DNA of 64,000 bases, taken from Afipia sp. GAS231 (GTDB taxonomy: Bacteria > Pseudomonadota > Alphaproteobacteria > Rhizobiales > Xanthobacteraceae). The stretch lies in assembly GCF_900103365.1 (NCBI RefSeq), contig NZ_LT629703.1, positions 3,658,001-3,722,000 on the forward strand, read 5' to 3'. The notes below the pieces were generated by a model, which was given only the letters and a program-made list of their open reading frames with translations, was not told where the DNA came from and searched no databases. A program made the position numbers and the translations under genes. Below, in pieces: positions 26,199 through 36,292 of this stretch (positions are counted from its first letter, which is position 1; each line of letters opens with the position of its first letter).

Positions 26199-26369
26199 AT
26201 GAAACCCGGGCTCTTTCTTATTGTAGCGATGTCGCTCACACCTTTGCCTGCGGTGGCTCAACCCGCCAGGCAGAAAAGCGTCAGTGGAATAGCGTGGTCA
26301 CCCGCATTAGCACCACGTTCGCAAGCAGGTAGCATCGCCGCTGAACGCCGCCGCCGCGATACTGCGTGA
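26199..26369 (+). CDS. possible remnant of a small exported protein
   Basis: A 56-codon frame starting MKPGLFLIVAMSL and continuing TPLPAVAQPA, which reads as a signal peptide with cleavage after VAQ or VA. The following residues are arginine/alanine-rich and low in character, and the frame ends at a dispersed palindromic repeat. I think it is a gene cut short by the repeat or a decayed copy. Confidence 0.3.
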   Translation: MKPGLFLIVAMSLTPLPAVAQPARQKSVSGIAWSPALAPRSQAGSIAAERRRRDTA

Positions 26370-26373
26370 CTTC

Positions 26374-26450
26374 GCAGCCCGGATGAGCGCGGCGGCATCC
26401 GGAACCACTCTCACAGCGGCCCCGGATATCGCTTCGCTCATCCGGGCTAC
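26374..26450. repeat. palindromic intergenic repeat (GCCCGGATGAGCG type)
   Basis: Inverted arms GCAGCCCGGATGAGCG (26374-26389) and CGCTCATCCGGGCTAC (26435-26450) enclose about 45 bases. This word pair is a common intergenic palindrome in Bradyrhizobium-like genomes, from memory; a transcript would fold to a stable hairpin. Confidence 0.75.
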
Positions 26451-26555
26451 AGGCGACAGGCCGCCCCGTCGTCAACCCGGCAGTAACGACTTTCATTTAC
26501 GCTTCACCAACCATAGGCCCCGCCCCGCGGGCTTATGTCTGGCGAGTATCGTGTC

Positions 26556-27038
26556 ATGTTGCGTTTCAATCTGCTGGCCTCGGTCGTGCCGTTGGCCGTT
26601 GCCGCCGTGTTTGCGCGCGGCGAGTTCTCCCCGGGGTCCCGCCCCTGCATCGAAGTCGCGGGCACGGCGGTCCAGATCGCCACGCTTTCCTGGCAGGCGC
26701 AGCGTCATGTCAGCTTCACCAGCGATCCCTCCCGCGCGACCGTGCGGGTCCAGATCTCCGACAGCGCCGCAGCGGCCGACTTCACCGTGATCGACGACAT
26801 CGACAGTGCCGAAGCCGGCGCCTGCAATGCCGGCACGGCGGCAGAGCTGGTGGCGATTTCGACCCGGCCGCAGGCGTCGGAACCGGTGATCTATCTTTCC
26901 GCCAATGGGCCGGCCGACTACCGGATCTTCGTGCAATCGAAGAGCTTTTCGGTCCGCGATGCCGCTGCTTTGATCGTCGGCGCCCAAGATACCATTGTTC
27001 GAGACGGCCACCACCGGCTCGAGGCCGCGTCGCTCTGA
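26556..27038 (+). CDS. exported hypothetical protein
   Basis: A protein of 160 residues beginning MLRFNLLASVVPLAVAAVFARG, a signal peptide or N-terminal membrane anchor. The mature part is predicted mainly beta strand, with one Cys pair and the segment ATVRVQISDSAAAADFTVID. The frame is open from an ATG at 26535, adding seven residues; either start is possible. No family recognised. It precedes the hybrid sensor kinase gene by 178 bases on the same strand and could be its periplasmic partner, but nothing in the sequence proves it. Confidence 0.7.
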   Translation: MLRFNLLASVVPLAVAAVFARGEFSPGSRPCIEVAGTAVQIATLSWQAQRHVSFTSDPSRATVRVQISDSAAAADFTVIDDIDSAEAGACNAGTAAELVAISTRPQASEPVIYLSANGPADYRIFVQSKSFSVRDAAALIVGAQDTIVRDGHHRLEAASL

Positions 27039-27216
27039 GTCCTGAACGTGGTCGCGACCGGGCCCGGTTAACCTTTCATCAACCATGTTCTCATCGCGCG
27101 CCGCAACCGCGCGCGGTCTCAAACACTTCGCAAGTGTCGGCGACGCATCGTCTCGGTCAGGCGCGTCGCGCAGTTGAATCGTCCCTGTTCGGGCACAGAA
27201 TTCAGGATCATTGACG

Positions 27217-29463
27217 ATGGGGCGGACGTTCCGGATCAAACTGCATTTTCGCCGCTTCGCCCGCCGTCATCCCTGGCTCGTCTTCGTCGTCCGCTCCTTC
27301 ATGGTGTTCTCCGCCACCTTCGGCGGCGCCTACGGTTTCATCGCCGGCGCCCGGTCGGAGAATTCGGGTTATGACCCGCACGCCTTTGCGATCGGCATCG
27401 CCTTCCTGTTCGCGCTGGCCTGCGTTGCACTCGCCACCATGAGCTTCCGCTTCCGCATGCTGCGCAAGAAGATGCGCAAGATCGCGATGCACAATGAAAC
27501 GATGGCCGACCGGAACTGGGAATTGCAGGAGGCCGAGCAGCGCACCCGCCGCCTGTTCGAAGCCCAGGGCGACCTGATCGTGCTGCGCGACGCCAACGGC
27601 CGCATCACCTTTGCCAACGACGCCTATTGCGAACTGGCGCAGATGGATCGCGACGCCCTGGTCGGCAGCAATGCCAGGCTCAGCGTGCTCGAACAGGGCG
27701 ACACCGCGCTCGAATCCAACGGCACCCGAATTCACGACCAGAAGATCGAAGGCCCGCTCGGGCCGCGCTGGATCGCCTGGCGCGAAGGGCTGGTCCGCAA
27801 CGACGCCGGCGAGGCCGCCGAGCTGCAATGCGTCGGCCGCGACGTCACCGACCGCACCGAAAGCGAACGCGCGCTGGCGCAAGCCCGCGACCAGGCCGAC
27901 GCGGCGAACCGCGCCAAGTCGCGCTTCCTGGCGATGGCGAGCCACGAGATCCGCACGCCCCTGAACGGCATCATCGGCATGAGCGGGCTGCTGATGGATA
28001 CGCCGCTGACGCCGGAACAGGCGACCTACGTCAAGGCGGTCAAGACCTCGGGCGACGCGCTGCTGTCGCTGATCGAGGAACTCTTGGATTATTCCAAGAT
28101 CGAGGCCGGCAAGATCGACCTCGAACATCGCGCCTTCCCGCTATCGGGCATGATCGAGGATATCACCGAATTGCTGGCGCCGCGCGCCCAGGCCCGCAAG
28201 ATCGAGATCGCGGCCTATGTCGACGAGCGGCTGCCGATGGAAGTGATCGGCGACGCGGCGCGGCTGCGGCAGGTGCTGCTCAATCTCGCCGGCAATGCGA
28301 TCAAGTTCACCCAGACCGGCGGCGTCGCGCTGATCGTCGAGCCCGGCATCTGGCCGAACGAAATCAGTTTCCTGGTCCGCGATACCGGCATCGGCATCGC
28401 GCCAGAGGCGCAGCAACGGATCTTCCGCGAGTTCGAGCAGGCCGACGACCGCGTCGCCCGCAGCTATGGCGGCACCGGCCTGGGCTTGAGCATCAGCGAG
28501 CGCATCGTCAAGCGGATGGGCGGCCGTATCACGCTGGAGAGCAAGCCGGGCGCAGGCTCGACCTTCGAAGTGTCGATCCCGCTCGCAACCGCCGGCGGCC
28601 CCGCGAAGACCTTTGCCGCGCCGGATCTCGCGGGCCAGTCAATCATGCTGGTTTCGTCACAAGGCATCGAAGCCTCCTTGACCGCGCGGCGGCTGCAGCG
28701 CTGGGGCGCCCAGACCTGCATGGTGTCGGACGCCAGTGTCGCGCAGGCGCTGCTGCCGGAGCGCTCCTGGCACGCGATCCTGATCGATCACGCGCTGGGA
28801 ACGGCGGATATCGAAGCGTTGGCCGAGTCCGCGCGGCTTCATGCCACCCAGCGTATCGTGATGTTCACGCCGGCGACGCGGCAGGAGATGCAGCCCTCCG
28901 CTGGCTCCGCATGCACCGGTTATCTGGTCAAGCCGCTGCGCGCGGCCTCGCTCGCCGCCCGCCTGACCACAGCGCCCGATGTCATGGCGCCGGGCATTGC
29001 TGGCGACGCTATTGCCGGCGACGCGCCGATCGAGACACCGGCCGCGCCGTCGCGCACCGGCCTGTCGATCCTGGTCGCCGAGGACAATGAGATCAATGCG
29101 CTCTTGATGCGCTCGCTGCTCGGCCGGCTCGGGCACCACGCTGTCATCACCACCAACGGCGAAGAAGCGCTGGAATCCTGGCTATCGGCGAAATCTGCCG
29201 GCAGCCCCTATGACCTGGTGCTGATGGACATCCAGATGCCGCAGCTCAACGGCATCGACGCGACCCAACGTATCCGTCAGCTCGAAGCCGGCCAGTCCGG
29301 ACGGCGGACGCCGATCCTCGCGCTCACCGCCAACACGCTGGTGGAGGATCGCTACGCCTGCTTCGAAGCCGGCATGGACGGATTTTTGATCAAGCCGCTC
29401 GATCGCGACAAGCTTGCCGAAGCGCTGGCGGGTCTGGCGGCGTCACGGCACATCGCAGCGTAA
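27217..29463 (+). CDS. hybrid sensor histidine kinase with two receiver domains
   Basis: A 748-residue membrane kinase. Two N-terminal membrane segments (about 21-46 and 57-79) are followed by a PAS domain (about 110-215), a HisKA dimerisation domain with phospho-acceptor His in [14 protein letters not shown] (about 245), and a HATPase with N box [12 protein letters not shown]1 DTGIGIA and G2 [10 protein letters not shown] first receiver (about 470-575) keeps an Asp (LIDHALG) and a Lys (LVKPLR) but lacks the acidic pair at its start, so it is degenerate. The second receiver (about 615-735) is complete: [27 protein letters not shown] 27217 preferred over the TTG at 27211. Its output partner is not in the window. 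Confidence 0.95.
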   Translation: MGRTFRIKLHFRRFARRHPWLVFVVRSFMVFSATFGGAYGFIAGARSENSGYDPHAFAIGIAFLFALACVALATMSFRFRMLRKKMRKIAMHNETMADRNWELQEAEQRTRRLFEAQGDLIVLRDANGRITFANDAYCELAQMDRDALVGSNARLSVLEQGDTALESNGTRIHDQKIEGPLGPRWIAWREGLVRNDAGEAAELQCVGRDVTDRTESERALAQARDQADAANRAKSRFLAMASHEIRTPLNGIIGMSGLLMDTPLTPEQATYVKAVKTSGDALLSLIEELLDYSKIEAGKIDLEHRAFPLSGMIEDITELLAPRAQARKIEIAAYVDERLPMEVIGDAARLRQVLLNLAGNAIKFTQTGGVALIVEPGIWPNEISFLVRDTGIGIAPEAQQRIFREFEQADDRVARSYGGTGLGLSISERIVKRMGGRITLESKPGAGSTFEVSIPLATAGGPAKTFAAPDLAGQSIMLVSSQGIEASLTARRLQRWGAQTCMVSDASVAQALLPERSWHAILIDHALGTADIEALAESARLHATQRIVMFTPATRQEMQPSAGSACTGYLVKPLRAASLAARLTTAPDVMAPGIAGDAIAGDAPIETPAAPSRTGLSILVAEDNEINALLMRSLLGRLGHHAVITTNGEEALESWLSAKSAGSPYDLVLMDIQMPQLNGIDATQRIRQLEAGQSGRRTPILALTANTLVEDRYACFEAGMDGFLIKPLDRDKLAEALAGLAASRHIAA

Positions 29464-29466
29464 CTT

Positions 29467-29556
29467 GTAGGGTGGGTTAGGCGAAGCCGTAACCCACCGA
29501 CAAAGCTCACCGCATATCGAGACCGCGGAGGGGTACGCTTCGCTAACCCACCCTAC
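29467..29556. repeat. palindromic intergenic repeat (GTAGGGTGGGTTAG type)
   Basis: Arms GTAGGGTGGGTTAGGCGAAG (29467-29486) and CTTCGCTAACCCACCCTAC (about 29538-29556) are inverted copies around a shorter inner pair (AACCCACC). It separates the convergent 3' ends of the sensor kinase and coaA and could end transcription from both sides. Confidence 0.75.
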
Positions 29557-29573
29557 CAAGCAAGCATTTCGGA

Positions 29574-30530
29574 TCACAGCCGCCGCAACGCGACGGTCTC
29601 GATCAAATGATCGGCGCTCTTCTTCAGGATCAGCGTCGCGCGCGGCCGGGTCGGCAGAATGTTGTCCTCGAGATTGGCGAGGTTGGTGCGTTCCCAAATC
29701 GCGATCGCGGTCGCCGTTGCTTCCTCATCGGAGAGCGGCGCGTAACGATGGAAATACGACCGGGGATCGTGGAACGCGGTATCGCGCAGCGCGAGGAAGC
29801 GGCGGACATACCAGTTGCGCAGCACCGGCTCCTCGGCGTCGATATAGACCGAGAAGTCGAAGAAGTCGGAAACGACCGGCACCGCCTGGCCATCGCGCGG
29901 CAGCCGGCCGGTCTGCAGCACGTTGACGCCCTCGACGATCAGGATGTCCGGACGGTCGACCTCGGCCCACTCGTTCGGAACGATGTCGTAGGTCATGTGC
30001 GAATAGACCGGCGCCCGCACCTTGCGGCGCCCGGCCTTGATGTCGGACAGGAACGACAGCAACGTCGGCAGGTCGTAGCTCTCGGGAAAGCCCTTTTTCT
30101 GCATCAGGCCCTGCCGCTCGAGCACGGCATTGGGAAACAGAAAGCCGTCTGTCGTGATGAGTTCGACCTTGGGCCGCGGCGACCAGCGCGCCAGCAGCGC
30201 CTGCAGCACGCGTGCGGTGGTCGATTTGCCGACCGCCACCGAACCGGCGACGCCGATGATATAGGGCACCTTGCGGTCGCGGATGCCGAGGAACTGGCGT
30301 TGCGCCTGATAGAGCCGCAGCGTCGCATCGACATAAATCGACAGCAGCCGCGACAGCGGCAGATAAATGTCCTCGACTTCGCGCAGGTCGAGCCGGTCGT
30401 GCATCGAGCGCAGCCGCTCGAACTCACCGGGCTCCAGCGTCATCGGCGTGTCGTCGCGCAAATGCGCCCACTGCGCGCGCGAGAAAATCCGGTAGGGGTT
30501 ATACTGCTGGTCGGGAGCGCGAATATCCAT
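29574..30530 (-). CDS. coaA: pantothenate kinase, type I
   Basis: A 318-residue type I pantothenate kinase (CoaA), which phosphorylates pantothenate as the first and regulated step of coenzyme A synthesis. Walker [10 protein letters not shown] is at about 96-104, followed by [11 protein letters not shown] and the [10 protein letters not shown] segment that binds substrate; [11 protein letters not shown] is the family start. It is the last gene of the his operon, 15 bases after hisE. A second CoA gene (coaE) lies at 43.7-44.3 kb. Confidence 0.97.
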   Translation of the reverse strand: MDIRAPDQQYNPYRIFSRAQWAHLRDDTPMTLEPGEFERLRSMHDRLDLREVEDIYLPLSRLLSIYVDATLRLYQAQRQFLGIRDRKVPYIIGVAGSVAVGKSTTARVLQALLARWSPRPKVELITTDGFLFPNAVLERQGLMQKKGFPESYDLPTLLSFLSDIKAGRRKVRAPVYSHMTYDIVPNEWAEVDRPDILIVEGVNVLQTGRLPRDGQAVPVVSDFFDFSVYIDAEEPVLRNWYVRRFLALRDTAFHDPRSYFHRYAPLSDEEATATAIAIWERTNLANLEDNILPTRPRATLILKKSADHLIETVALRRL

Positions 30531-30545
30531 GGTGCATCTCTTGAA

Positions 30546-30869
30546 CTAGTCGCGCTTGCGCGAAGCCTTCTCTTCAAGTCCGGACATATTCTGACGCTGG
30601 CCCAATGTGGCTTCGACCTCTTCGAGCGTCACGCCACGCGACTTCAGCAGCACCAGCAGATGAAACAGCAGATCGGCGCTTTCGGCAATCAGGTGATCGC
30701 GATCATTCTCGACGGCCGCGATCACGGTCTCGACCGCTTCCTCGCCTAGTTTCTTGGCGCAATGCTCCGCGCCCTTGTCGAGCAATTTGCGGGTGTAGGA
30801 CGCCTCTCCGCCCGATGCGGCCCGTGCATCGATGGTGGCGGCCAGATCATGGACCGTGAAACGCGACAT
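30546..30869 (-). CDS. hisE: phosphoribosyl-ATP pyrophosphatase
   Basis: A 107-residue single-domain HisE that converts phosphoribosyl-ATP to phosphoribosyl-AMP in step 2 of histidine synthesis. The metal-binding EEAVE (with KLGEEAVETVIAA) and the ESADLLFHLLVLL helix are intact. The ATG at 30869 gives the usual MSRFTVHDLA start; a TTG lies two codons upstream. HisI, its usual partner, is not in the window. Co-transcribed with hisF upstream and coaA downstream. Confidence 0.96.
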   Translation of the reverse strand: MSRFTVHDLAATIDARAASGGEASYTRKLLDKGAEHCAKKLGEEAVETVIAAVENDRDHLIAESADLLFHLLVLLKSRGVTLEEVEATLGQRQNMSGLEEKASRKRD

Positions 30870-30952
30870 CAACAAAACTCAACTCACGCGCCGGGCAACA
30901 GGCCGCTGGCGCCATCCCTGGAAGGACTTAGCACTTTTGTGACAGCGAGTCG

Positions 30953-31726
30953 TCAGGGATCGAGCCGCATCGGCAGCCCGGCCCGCACCATGTGATCCTT
31001 GGCTTCGCGTATGGTAAATTCGCCGAAATGGAATATCGAGGCCGCCAGCACCGCGGTGGCGTGGCCCTGACGAATGCCGTCGACGAGGTGGTCGAGATTG
31101 CCGACGCCGCCGGATGCGATTACCGGTACGGGAACACTGTCGGCAATCGCCTGCGTCAGCGGCAGGTCGAACCCCTGCCGCGTGCCGTCCCGGTCCATCG
31201 AGGTCAACAGGATTTCACCGGCGCCGAGCGAGACCACCTCCTGGGCATATTCGATGGCGTCGATCCCGGTGGAATTGCGGCCGCCATGGGTGAAGATCTC
31301 CCAGCGCTCGCCGCCGCCGCGCTTGACCCGCTTGGCGTCGATCGCGACCACGATGCATTGCTCGCCGAATTTTTCGGCGCCCTGCTTGACGAATTCGCGG
31401 TTGGAGACAGCCGCCGAGTTGATCGAGACCTTGTCGGCGCCGGAGCGCAGCAGCACCTTGATATCGTCGACCGTGCGCACCCCACCACCGACCGTCAGCG
31501 GCATGAAGCACGCCTCCGCGGTACGCCGCACGACGTCGAGCATGGTGCCGCGGTTTTCATGGGTGGCGGTGATGTCGAGGAAGCAAAGCTCGTCGGCGCC
31601 AGCGGCGTCATAGGCAATCGCCGCCTCGACGGGATCGCCGGCATCGCGCAGATCGACGAAGTTGACGCCCTTGACCACGCGGCCGTCCTTGACGTCGAGA
31701 CAGGGGATCACGCGGACCTTGAACAT
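30953..31726 (-). CDS. hisF: imidazole glycerol phosphate synthase cyclase subunit
   Basis: A 257-residue (beta-alpha)8 barrel that, with HisH, makes imidazole glycerol phosphate and AICAR. Catalytic Asp11 in [13 protein letters not shown] and Asp near 130 in VVAIDAKR are present, as is the phosphate-binding VGGGVRT. Its ATG overlaps the hisA stop by one base (within ATGA-type coupling), so HisA and HisF are translated together. Confidence 0.97.
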   Translation of the reverse strand: MFKVRVIPCLDVKDGRVVKGVNFVDLRDAGDPVEAAIAYDAAGADELCFLDITATHENRGTMLDVVRRTAEACFMPLTVGGGVRTVDDIKVLLRSGADKVSINSAAVSNREFVKQGAEKFGEQCIVVAIDAKRVKRGGGERWEIFTHGGRNSTGIDAIEYAQEVVSLGAGEILLTSMDRDGTRQGFDLPLTQAIADSVPVPVIASGGVGNLDHLVDGIRQGHATAVLAASIFHFGEFTIREAKDHMVRAGLPMRLDP

Positions 31727-32469
31727 CAGAAAACTCCGGCGCGCGCGTTGCGGATCAAGGTCAACGCCGCAGCCGGATCGAGCCGGCCGTCATAGAGCGC
31801 GCGGCCGGCGATGGCACCGGCGAGCTTTTTGGCGCGCGGCTGCAGCAGCGCCTTGACGTCCTCGATCGAGGCAAACCCGCCGGAGGCGATGACGGGTATC
31901 GAGATCGTCTCGGCCAGCGCAATGGTGGCGTCGAGATTGAGGCCTTTGAGCAGGCCATCGCGCGCGATGTCGGTGAAGATGATCGCGGCGACACCGGCGT
32001 CCTCGAAACGCTGCGCGATTTCGAGCGCGGTAACTTGAGAAGTTTCTGCCCAGCCTTCGACCGCGACCTTGCCGTCGCGCGCGTCGAGCCCGACCGCGAC
32101 GCGGCCGGGAAATTTTCGCGCGGCGCTCTTGACCAGTTCGGGGTCACGCACCGCCGCGGTGCCGATGATGACGCGCGCGATGCCCTTGCCGAGCCAGGCT
32201 TCGACGGTCTTGAGATCGCGAATGCCGCCGCCGAGCTGAACCGGCATGGTGACCGCCTTCAGCATCGCCTCAACCGCCAGCGCGTTCATCGGCTTGCCGG
32301 CAAAGGCGCCGTCGAGATCGACGACGTGCAGATACTCGAATCCCTGCGCGGCGAACGAACGTGCCTGCGCGGCGGGATCGAGGTTGAACACGGTCGCGCG
32401 CGACATGTCGCCCTGTTCGAGGCGGACGCACTGGCCATTTTTCAGGTCAACGGCGGGAAAAAGTATCAC
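31726..32469 (-). CDS. hisA: phosphoribosylformimino-AICAR ribotide isomerase
   Basis: A 247-residue HisA, a (beta-alpha)8 barrel isomerase. Asp8 in [10 protein letters not shown] and the FTDIARDG Asp (about 176) are the acid/base pair. The start is a GTG at 32469, overlapping the hisH stop by 3 bases (GTGA); the frame is open further upstream inside hisH, but HisA begins MILFPAVDL by homology. Flanked by hisH and hisF with overlaps at both ends. Confidence 0.96.
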   Translation of the reverse strand: MILFPAVDLKNGQCVRLEQGDMSRATVFNLDPAAQARSFAAQGFEYLHVVDLDGAFAGKPMNALAVEAMLKAVTMPVQLGGGIRDLKTVEAWLGKGIARVIIGTAAVRDPELVKSAARKFPGRVAVGLDARDGKVAVEGWAETSQVTALEIAQRFEDAGVAAIIFTDIARDGLLKGLNLDATIALAETISIPVIASGGFASIEDVKALLQPRAKKLAGAIAGRALYDGRLDPAAALTLIRNARAGVF

Positions 32470-33116
32470 GGCTTCCACTTCAGAAAGTTCGAAATCAAAG
32501 CCAGCCCGAAACGCTGACTTTTCTCGGGATGAAACTGGGTGCCGATCGCGGTGTCTTTGCCGACCATCGCGGTGACCGGTCCGCCGTAATCGGCGCGCAA
32601 CAACACATCGGCCTCGTTGGCCGCATTGAGGTGATAGGAGTGCACGAAATAGGCGTGACGGCCCTTCGGTCCGAGCGGCAGCCGCTCCAGCACCGGATGC
32701 TCCCCGACCATGTCGAGCGTGTTCCAGCCCATGTGCGGGATCTTCAAATTCTCCTCGCGCGGCGAGATCTTCTCGACGTCGCCGGCGATCCAGTTGAAGC
32801 CGTCGGTGGTGACATGCTCCTTGCCGCGCGTCGCCATCAACTGCATGCCGACGCAGATGCCGAAGAACGGCCGCGCCTTGGCGCGCACCGCTTCGGTCAT
32901 CGCTTCCAGCATGCCGTCGAGCGAATCGAGGCCGCGGCGGCAATCGGCAAAGGCGCCGACGCCGGGCAACACGATGCGGTCGGCGCGAAACACGACTTCA
33001 GGGTCGCGCGTCACCACGATCTTCTGCGGATCCTGCATGGCCCGCGAGGCGCGCTCGAACGCTTTCGCGGCCGAGTGCAGATTGCCGGAACCGTAATCGA
33101 TGATGGCGACGCTCAT
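32466..33116 (-). CDS. hisH: imidazole glycerol phosphate synthase glutaminase subunit
   Basis: A 216-residue class I glutamine amidotransferase that supplies ammonia to HisF. The nucleophile Cys is in [10 protein letters not shown] (about 85) and the His-Glu pair in [11 protein letters not shown] (about 195). It starts [12 protein letters not shown] at an ATG sharing ATGA with the stop of the upstream DUF2628 gene. Confidence 0.97.
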   Translation of the reverse strand: MSVAIIDYGSGNLHSAAKAFERASRAMQDPQKIVVTRDPEVVFRADRIVLPGVGAFADCRRGLDSLDGMLEAMTEAVRAKARPFFGICVGMQLMATRGKEHVTTDGFNWIAGDVEKISPREENLKIPHMGWNTLDMVGEHPVLERLPLGPKGRHAYFVHSYHLNAANEADVLLRADYGGPVTAMVGKDTAIGTQFHPEKSQRFGLALISNFLKWKP

Positions 33117-33643
33117 CGCGACCCTCCAGGCTCCGGAAACAATCCGATAATGCCGCCCTGCGGCAATGGCGGCGGCTTCGAAAACGGCTGACCCGGAATA
33201 TTGCGCGTCGGCGGCGGCCCGCCGCGATCGACCGCCCATTGATCGTTGGTGAGGCCGCGCTGCTTGGCGGTCCAGCGATCGAAGAAGCGGCGCTCGGCCG
33301 ATTCAGCGTCGTCCGCGACCACGATATCGAGCTGACGCCAGTTGCGGCGCGACAGCGTCCAGCGCTGCAGGCTGGCCGCTTCGAACCCCATCAGGATGGC
33401 GAGCAGGAGATCGACGAACAGGATCGCACCTCTGGTGGCACCGAGCACGGTCATGCCGACGTCGATCGCAACCGTCAGCACGACCCAGCCGATCAGCGCC
33501 AGCCACAGCCTGTTCCAGATCAGCCAGATCATGCTCAGGGCCGCGGCCCAGAAATGGAAGCCGTCGCGCACGAAGACGAATTTGTCGGTCGCCGCAAGAT
33601 CGGCGCCGGTGGCCACGGGGGCATGCACTGTGTAAACCGGCAT
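33113..33643 (-). CDS. DUF2628 membrane protein inside the his operon
   Basis: A 176-residue protein starting MPVYTVHAP, the conserved start of DUF2628 proteins. Two or three membrane segments lie between about 33 and 90; a charged, Pro-rich C-terminal tail ([19 protein letters not shown]) follows, probably cytosolic. Its stop overlaps the hisH start by 4 bases, so it is firmly part of the operon between hisB and hisH. Function unknown; the fixed place among histidine genes is shared by Bradyrhizobium relatives, from memory. Confidence 0.9.
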   Translation of the reverse strand: MPVYTVHAPVATGADLAATDKFVFVRDGFHFWAAALSMIWLIWNRLWLALIGWVVLTVAIDVGMTVLGATRGAILFVDLLLAILMGFEAASLQRWTLSRRNWRQLDIVVADDAESAERRFFDRWTAKQRGLTNDQWAVDRGGPPPTRNIPGQPFSKPPPLPQGGIIGLFPEPGGSR

Positions 33644-33670
33644 CGAGACTCTCCGCCGCGAAGAACGAGA

Positions 33671-34264
33671 TCAGCCGCCGAGCTGACCCTTGGTGGAAGG
33701 CACTTCGCCCGCGTTGCGCGGATCGATCGCAACCGCCGCACGCAGCGCCCTGGCCAGACCCTTGAAGCAGGATTCGGCGATGTGATGGCTGTTCTCGCCA
33801 TATAGGGTCTCGACGTGCAAAGTCACGCCCGCATTGATGGCGAAGGCGTTGAACCATTCGCGCACCAGCTCGGTGTCGAACTCGCCGACCTTGTCGCGCG
33901 GAAAATCCACCTTGAACACCAGCACCGGGCGGCCCGAAATGTCGATCACGACGCGGCTCAGCGTCTCGTCCATCGGCATGTGGATCGAGGCATAGCGGGT
34001 GATGCCGGCCATGGTGCCGAGCGCCTGCTTCACGGCCTGCCCGAGCGCGATCCCGACGTCTTCGGTGGTGTGGTGGTGGTCGACATGGAGATCGCCGTCC
34101 GCCTTGACCGCGATGTCGATCCGGGAATGCCGGGCCAGGAGGTCGAGCATATGGTCGAAGAAGCCGATACCGGTCGAAACCTTGGACACGCCCGTGCCGT
34201 CGAGGTTTACCGCCACCTCGATGTCGGTTTCCTTGGTCTTGCGCTTGATGGACGCTGTGCGCAT
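33671..34264 (-). CDS. hisB: imidazoleglycerol-phosphate dehydratase
   Basis: A 197-residue single-function HisB (no phosphatase domain), which removes water from imidazole glycerol phosphate. The two metal-binding HHxxE-type motifs are present: [14 protein letters not shown] (about 66-79) and [17 protein letters not shown] (about 166-182). It is the first gene of the minus-strand his operon; the promoter should lie within 34265-34528, which it shares with hslV on the other strand. Confidence 0.97.
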   Translation of the reverse strand: MRTASIKRKTKETDIEVAVNLDGTGVSKVSTGIGFFDHMLDLLARHSRIDIAVKADGDLHVDHHHTTEDVGIALGQAVKQALGTMAGITRYASIHMPMDETLSRVVIDISGRPVLVFKVDFPRDKVGEFDTELVREWFNAFAINAGVTLHVETLYGENSHHIAESCFKGLARALRAAVAIDPRNAGEVPSTKGQLGG

Positions 34265-34417
34265 GGAAAGTGCTTCCTTTAGGCGGATTCTTGGGGTGGA
34301 TCGGCCGAAAACGCGGCCCTTTTAACAGGCCGGTGGTGCCTTCGCTACTGCGGGATGAAGCCTAAATGACCGACTTCGACCTATGGTGACCGGATTCGCA
34401 GGCCTCTTTCCATTCTG

Positions 34418-34467
34418 ACGCGTTTTCTTCACGCGAACCGGACCCCACTTCGCTCGAAAACGCTATG
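34418..34467. repeat. GCGTTTTC...GAAAACGC repeat, copy A
   Basis: A 50-base element with 8-base inverted ends (GCGTTTTC at 34420, GAAAACGC at 34456) and the core CGCGAACCGGACCCCACTTCGCTC. Two relatives lie at 38928-39016 and 41983-42030. It sits in the hisB-hslV intergenic region, 60 bases from the hslV start. Confidence 0.8.
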
Positions 34468-34528
34468 AAATCGCGTGATTGTAACCCCGCGCGTCAGACC
34501 CTAAATCTGACAGGAACGAGGACAATTC

Positions 34529-35080
34529 ATGCACGCATCCCAGAATGAGCCGGCGGTCTGGCACGGCACCACGATTTTAACGGTCCGCAAGGGCGGCAAG
34601 GTGGTGATCGGTGGCGACGGCCAGGTCTCGATCGGCCAGACCGTGATCAAATCCAACGCCAAAAAGGTCCGCAAACTTGGCAAGGGCGACGTCATCGGCG
34701 GCTTCGCCGGCGCCACCGCCGACGCCTTCACCCTGTTCGAGCGGCTGGAGAGCAAGCTCGAGCAATATCCGGGGCAATTGACCCGCGCCGCGGTTGAACT
34801 CGCCAAGGACTGGCGGACCGACCGCTATCTGCGCCGGCTGGAAGCGATGATGATCGTCGCCGACAAGGACGTGTCGCTGGTCCTGACCGGGACCGGCGAC
34901 GTGCTCGAGCCGGAAGCCGGCGTGATGGCGATCGGCTCCGGCGGCAATTACGCGCTGGCCGCTGCCCGGGCGCTGGTCGATACCGACAAGGATGCCGAGA
35001 CCATCGTGCGCCGTGCCCTCGATATCGCCGCCGATATCTGCGTCTACACCAACCGGAACGTGACCATCGAAACGCTGTGA
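34529..35080 (+). CDS. hslV: HslV peptidase subunit of the HslUV protease
   Basis: A 183-residue HslV (ClpQ), the proteasome-like threonine peptidase that forms a dodecamer with HslU. The catalytic Thr is Thr14 in [12 protein letters not shown], so the first 13 residues ([13 protein letters not shown]) must be removed as a propeptide, unlike in E. coli where only Met is removed. The remaining core ([26 protein letters not shown]) is typical. A ribosome binding site GGAACGAGGA precedes the ATG. First gene of the hslV-GNAT-UPF0314-hslU group; heat-shock control is likely but I did not find a clear sigma-32 promoter. Confidence 0.97.
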   Translation: MHASQNEPAVWHGTTILTVRKGGKVVIGGDGQVSIGQTVIKSNAKKVRKLGKGDVIGGFAGATADAFTLFERLESKLEQYPGQLTRAAVELAKDWRTDRYLRRLEAMMIVADKDVSLVLTGTGDVLEPEAGVMAIGSGGNYALAAARALVDTDKDAETIVRRALDIAADICVYTNRNVTIETL

Positions 35081-35093
35081 GGGCCGGCCCGTC

Positions 35094-35639
35094 ATGGTGC
35101 AGGAAATCTTGGCGCGGGAAGTCTTGGCGCAGGAAGTTTCGGCGCAGGAAGTTTCGGCGCGGGACTATATCTTCCGCCCGATGACGTCGGCCGACCTGCC
35201 ACTGATCCGGCGGTGGCTCGCCGAACCGCATGTCAGGGAATGGTGGGGTGAACCGTCGGAGCAATATGCCCTGGTCAGTGGCGATCTCGACGTGCCGGCA
35301 ATGGATCAATACGTCGTTTCGACAGGCGGCACCGATTTCGGCTACATCCAGTGCTACGACCTGACCGCCTGGAATTCAGGTTTTGGAACCCAGCCCGAGG
35401 GGACGCGTGGCATCGATCTCTTCATTGGTGAGCCCGGCATGATCGAACAGGGCCATGGTTCGGCATTCATCCGCGCCTTCGCCGACGCGCGGCTGGCTGC
35501 CGGTTTGCCGCGGATGGTCACCGATCCCGATCCGGAGAACCTTCGCGCCGTGCGCGCCTACGAGAAGGCGGGCTTTGCGAAGACTCATACGGTCGATGCG
35601 CCTGATGGCGTGGCCCTGCTGATGGTGCGTGACGCATGA
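35094..35639 (+). CDS. GNAT N-acetyltransferase with N-terminal pentapeptide repeat
   Basis: A 181-residue GNAT acetyltransferase of the type close to aminoglycoside 6'-acetyltransferases and siderophore acetylases: [20 protein letters not shown], then the acetyl-CoA loop region [17 protein letters not shown] and the C-terminal [18 protein letters not shown]. The first 22 residues are four pentapeptides of the form (Q/R)E(I/V)(L/S)A, coded by a tandem 15-base repeat; they precede the domain proper, so an internal start is conceivable. It lies 13 bases after hslV and overlaps the next gene by 4 bases. Confidence 0.9.
   Translation: MVQEILAREVLAQEVSAQEVSARDYIFRPMTSADLPLIRRWLAEPHVREWWGEPSEQYALVSGDLDVPAMDQYVVSTGGTDFGYIQCYDLTAWNSGFGTQPEGTRGIDLFIGEPGMIEQGHGSAFIRAFADARLAAGLPRMVTDPDPENLRAVRAYEKAGFAKTHTVDAPDGVALLMVRDA
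35100..35159 (+). repeat. tandem 15-bp repeat, four units, inside GNAT gene
   Basis: Four head-to-tail units of the form C(A/G)GGAA(A/G)T(C/T)T(T/C)GGCG. Units 3 and 4 are identical; units 1 and 2 differ at 2-3 positions. In frame, so unit number could vary without loss of reading frame. Confidence 0.88.
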
Positions 35640-36241
35640 GCGACAGCATCGGAAAGCCCGTCCCGGCCAGCCGTATTTCGGCGTGGCATTGGCTCACGAT
35701 CGCGGCTGCCATTCTCATAGCCCAGGCCTCGATCCTCTACGCGATGGGGCGGCTGCCGATCTGCGCCTGCGGCTATGTCAAACTCTGGCACGGCGCGGTG
35801 CAGAGTTCGGAGAATTCGCAGCACATCACCGACTGGTACACGCTATCGCATATCCTCCACGGCTTTCTGTTCTACGGTGCGGCCTTCCTCGCCTTCCCGC
35901 GCCTCGCCTGGCAGGGCCGCCTGATCCTCGCGATGCTGGTCGAGGGCGGCTGGGAGCTGGTCGAGAATTCCAACTGGATTATCGAACGCTATCGCGCCGG
36001 GACCATTTCGCTGGATTATTTCGGTGACTCCATCGTCAACTCGGTGTCCGATAATCTGGCGATGATCGGCGGCTTCCTGCTCGCGCGGAGGCTTCCGGTC
36101 GCGGTTACCGTCGGGCTGGCGCTGCTGTTCGAAGGGGTGCTGGCGCTCCACATTCGCGACAATCTGACGCTGAACATCATCATGCTGATTCACCCGTTCG
36201 AGGCCATCAAACAGTGGCAGGCGGGACCGCCGATCATTTGA
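35636..36241 (+). CDS. UPF0314 (DUF2585) membrane protein
   Basis: A 201-residue inner-membrane protein with about five membrane segments and the conserved loop [20 protein letters not shown] followed by [11 protein letters not shown], and [20 protein letters not shown]. This matches the alphaproteobacterial UPF0314/DUF2585 family. The ENS and [10 protein letters not shown] motifs carry conserved polar residues within membranes, suggesting an enzyme or channel, but nothing is known. It overlaps the GNAT gene by 4 bases and is followed by hslU after 51 bases. Confidence 0.93.
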   Translation: MSDSIGKPVPASRISAWHWLTIAAAILIAQASILYAMGRLPICACGYVKLWHGAVQSSENSQHITDWYTLSHILHGFLFYGAAFLAFPRLAWQGRLILAMLVEGGWELVENSNWIIERYRAGTISLDYFGDSIVNSVSDNLAMIGGFLLARRLPVAVTVGLALLFEGVLALHIRDNLTLNIIMLIHPFEAIKQWQAGPPII

Positions 36242-36292
36242 TGCCACGAAATGTGACTTGTTCTCACGACCTTCGAGCCCTAGCTAGGAAAT

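Noticed and set aside
27208..28128. Long minus-strand open frame antisense to the hybrid kinase
   Set aside because: It is a shadow of GC-rich codon use: low-complexity Arg/Asp/Gly composition, no family, fully covered by a kinase with complete motifs. The same holds for the plus frame 27627-29090 and the long antisense frames at 49963-51450, 52457-53671, 53587-54429 and 57351-58745.
31726..32943. 405-codon frame as an extended hisA
   Set aside because: The extra N-terminal part is hisH sequence in another frame; HisA homology begins at the GTG at 32469.
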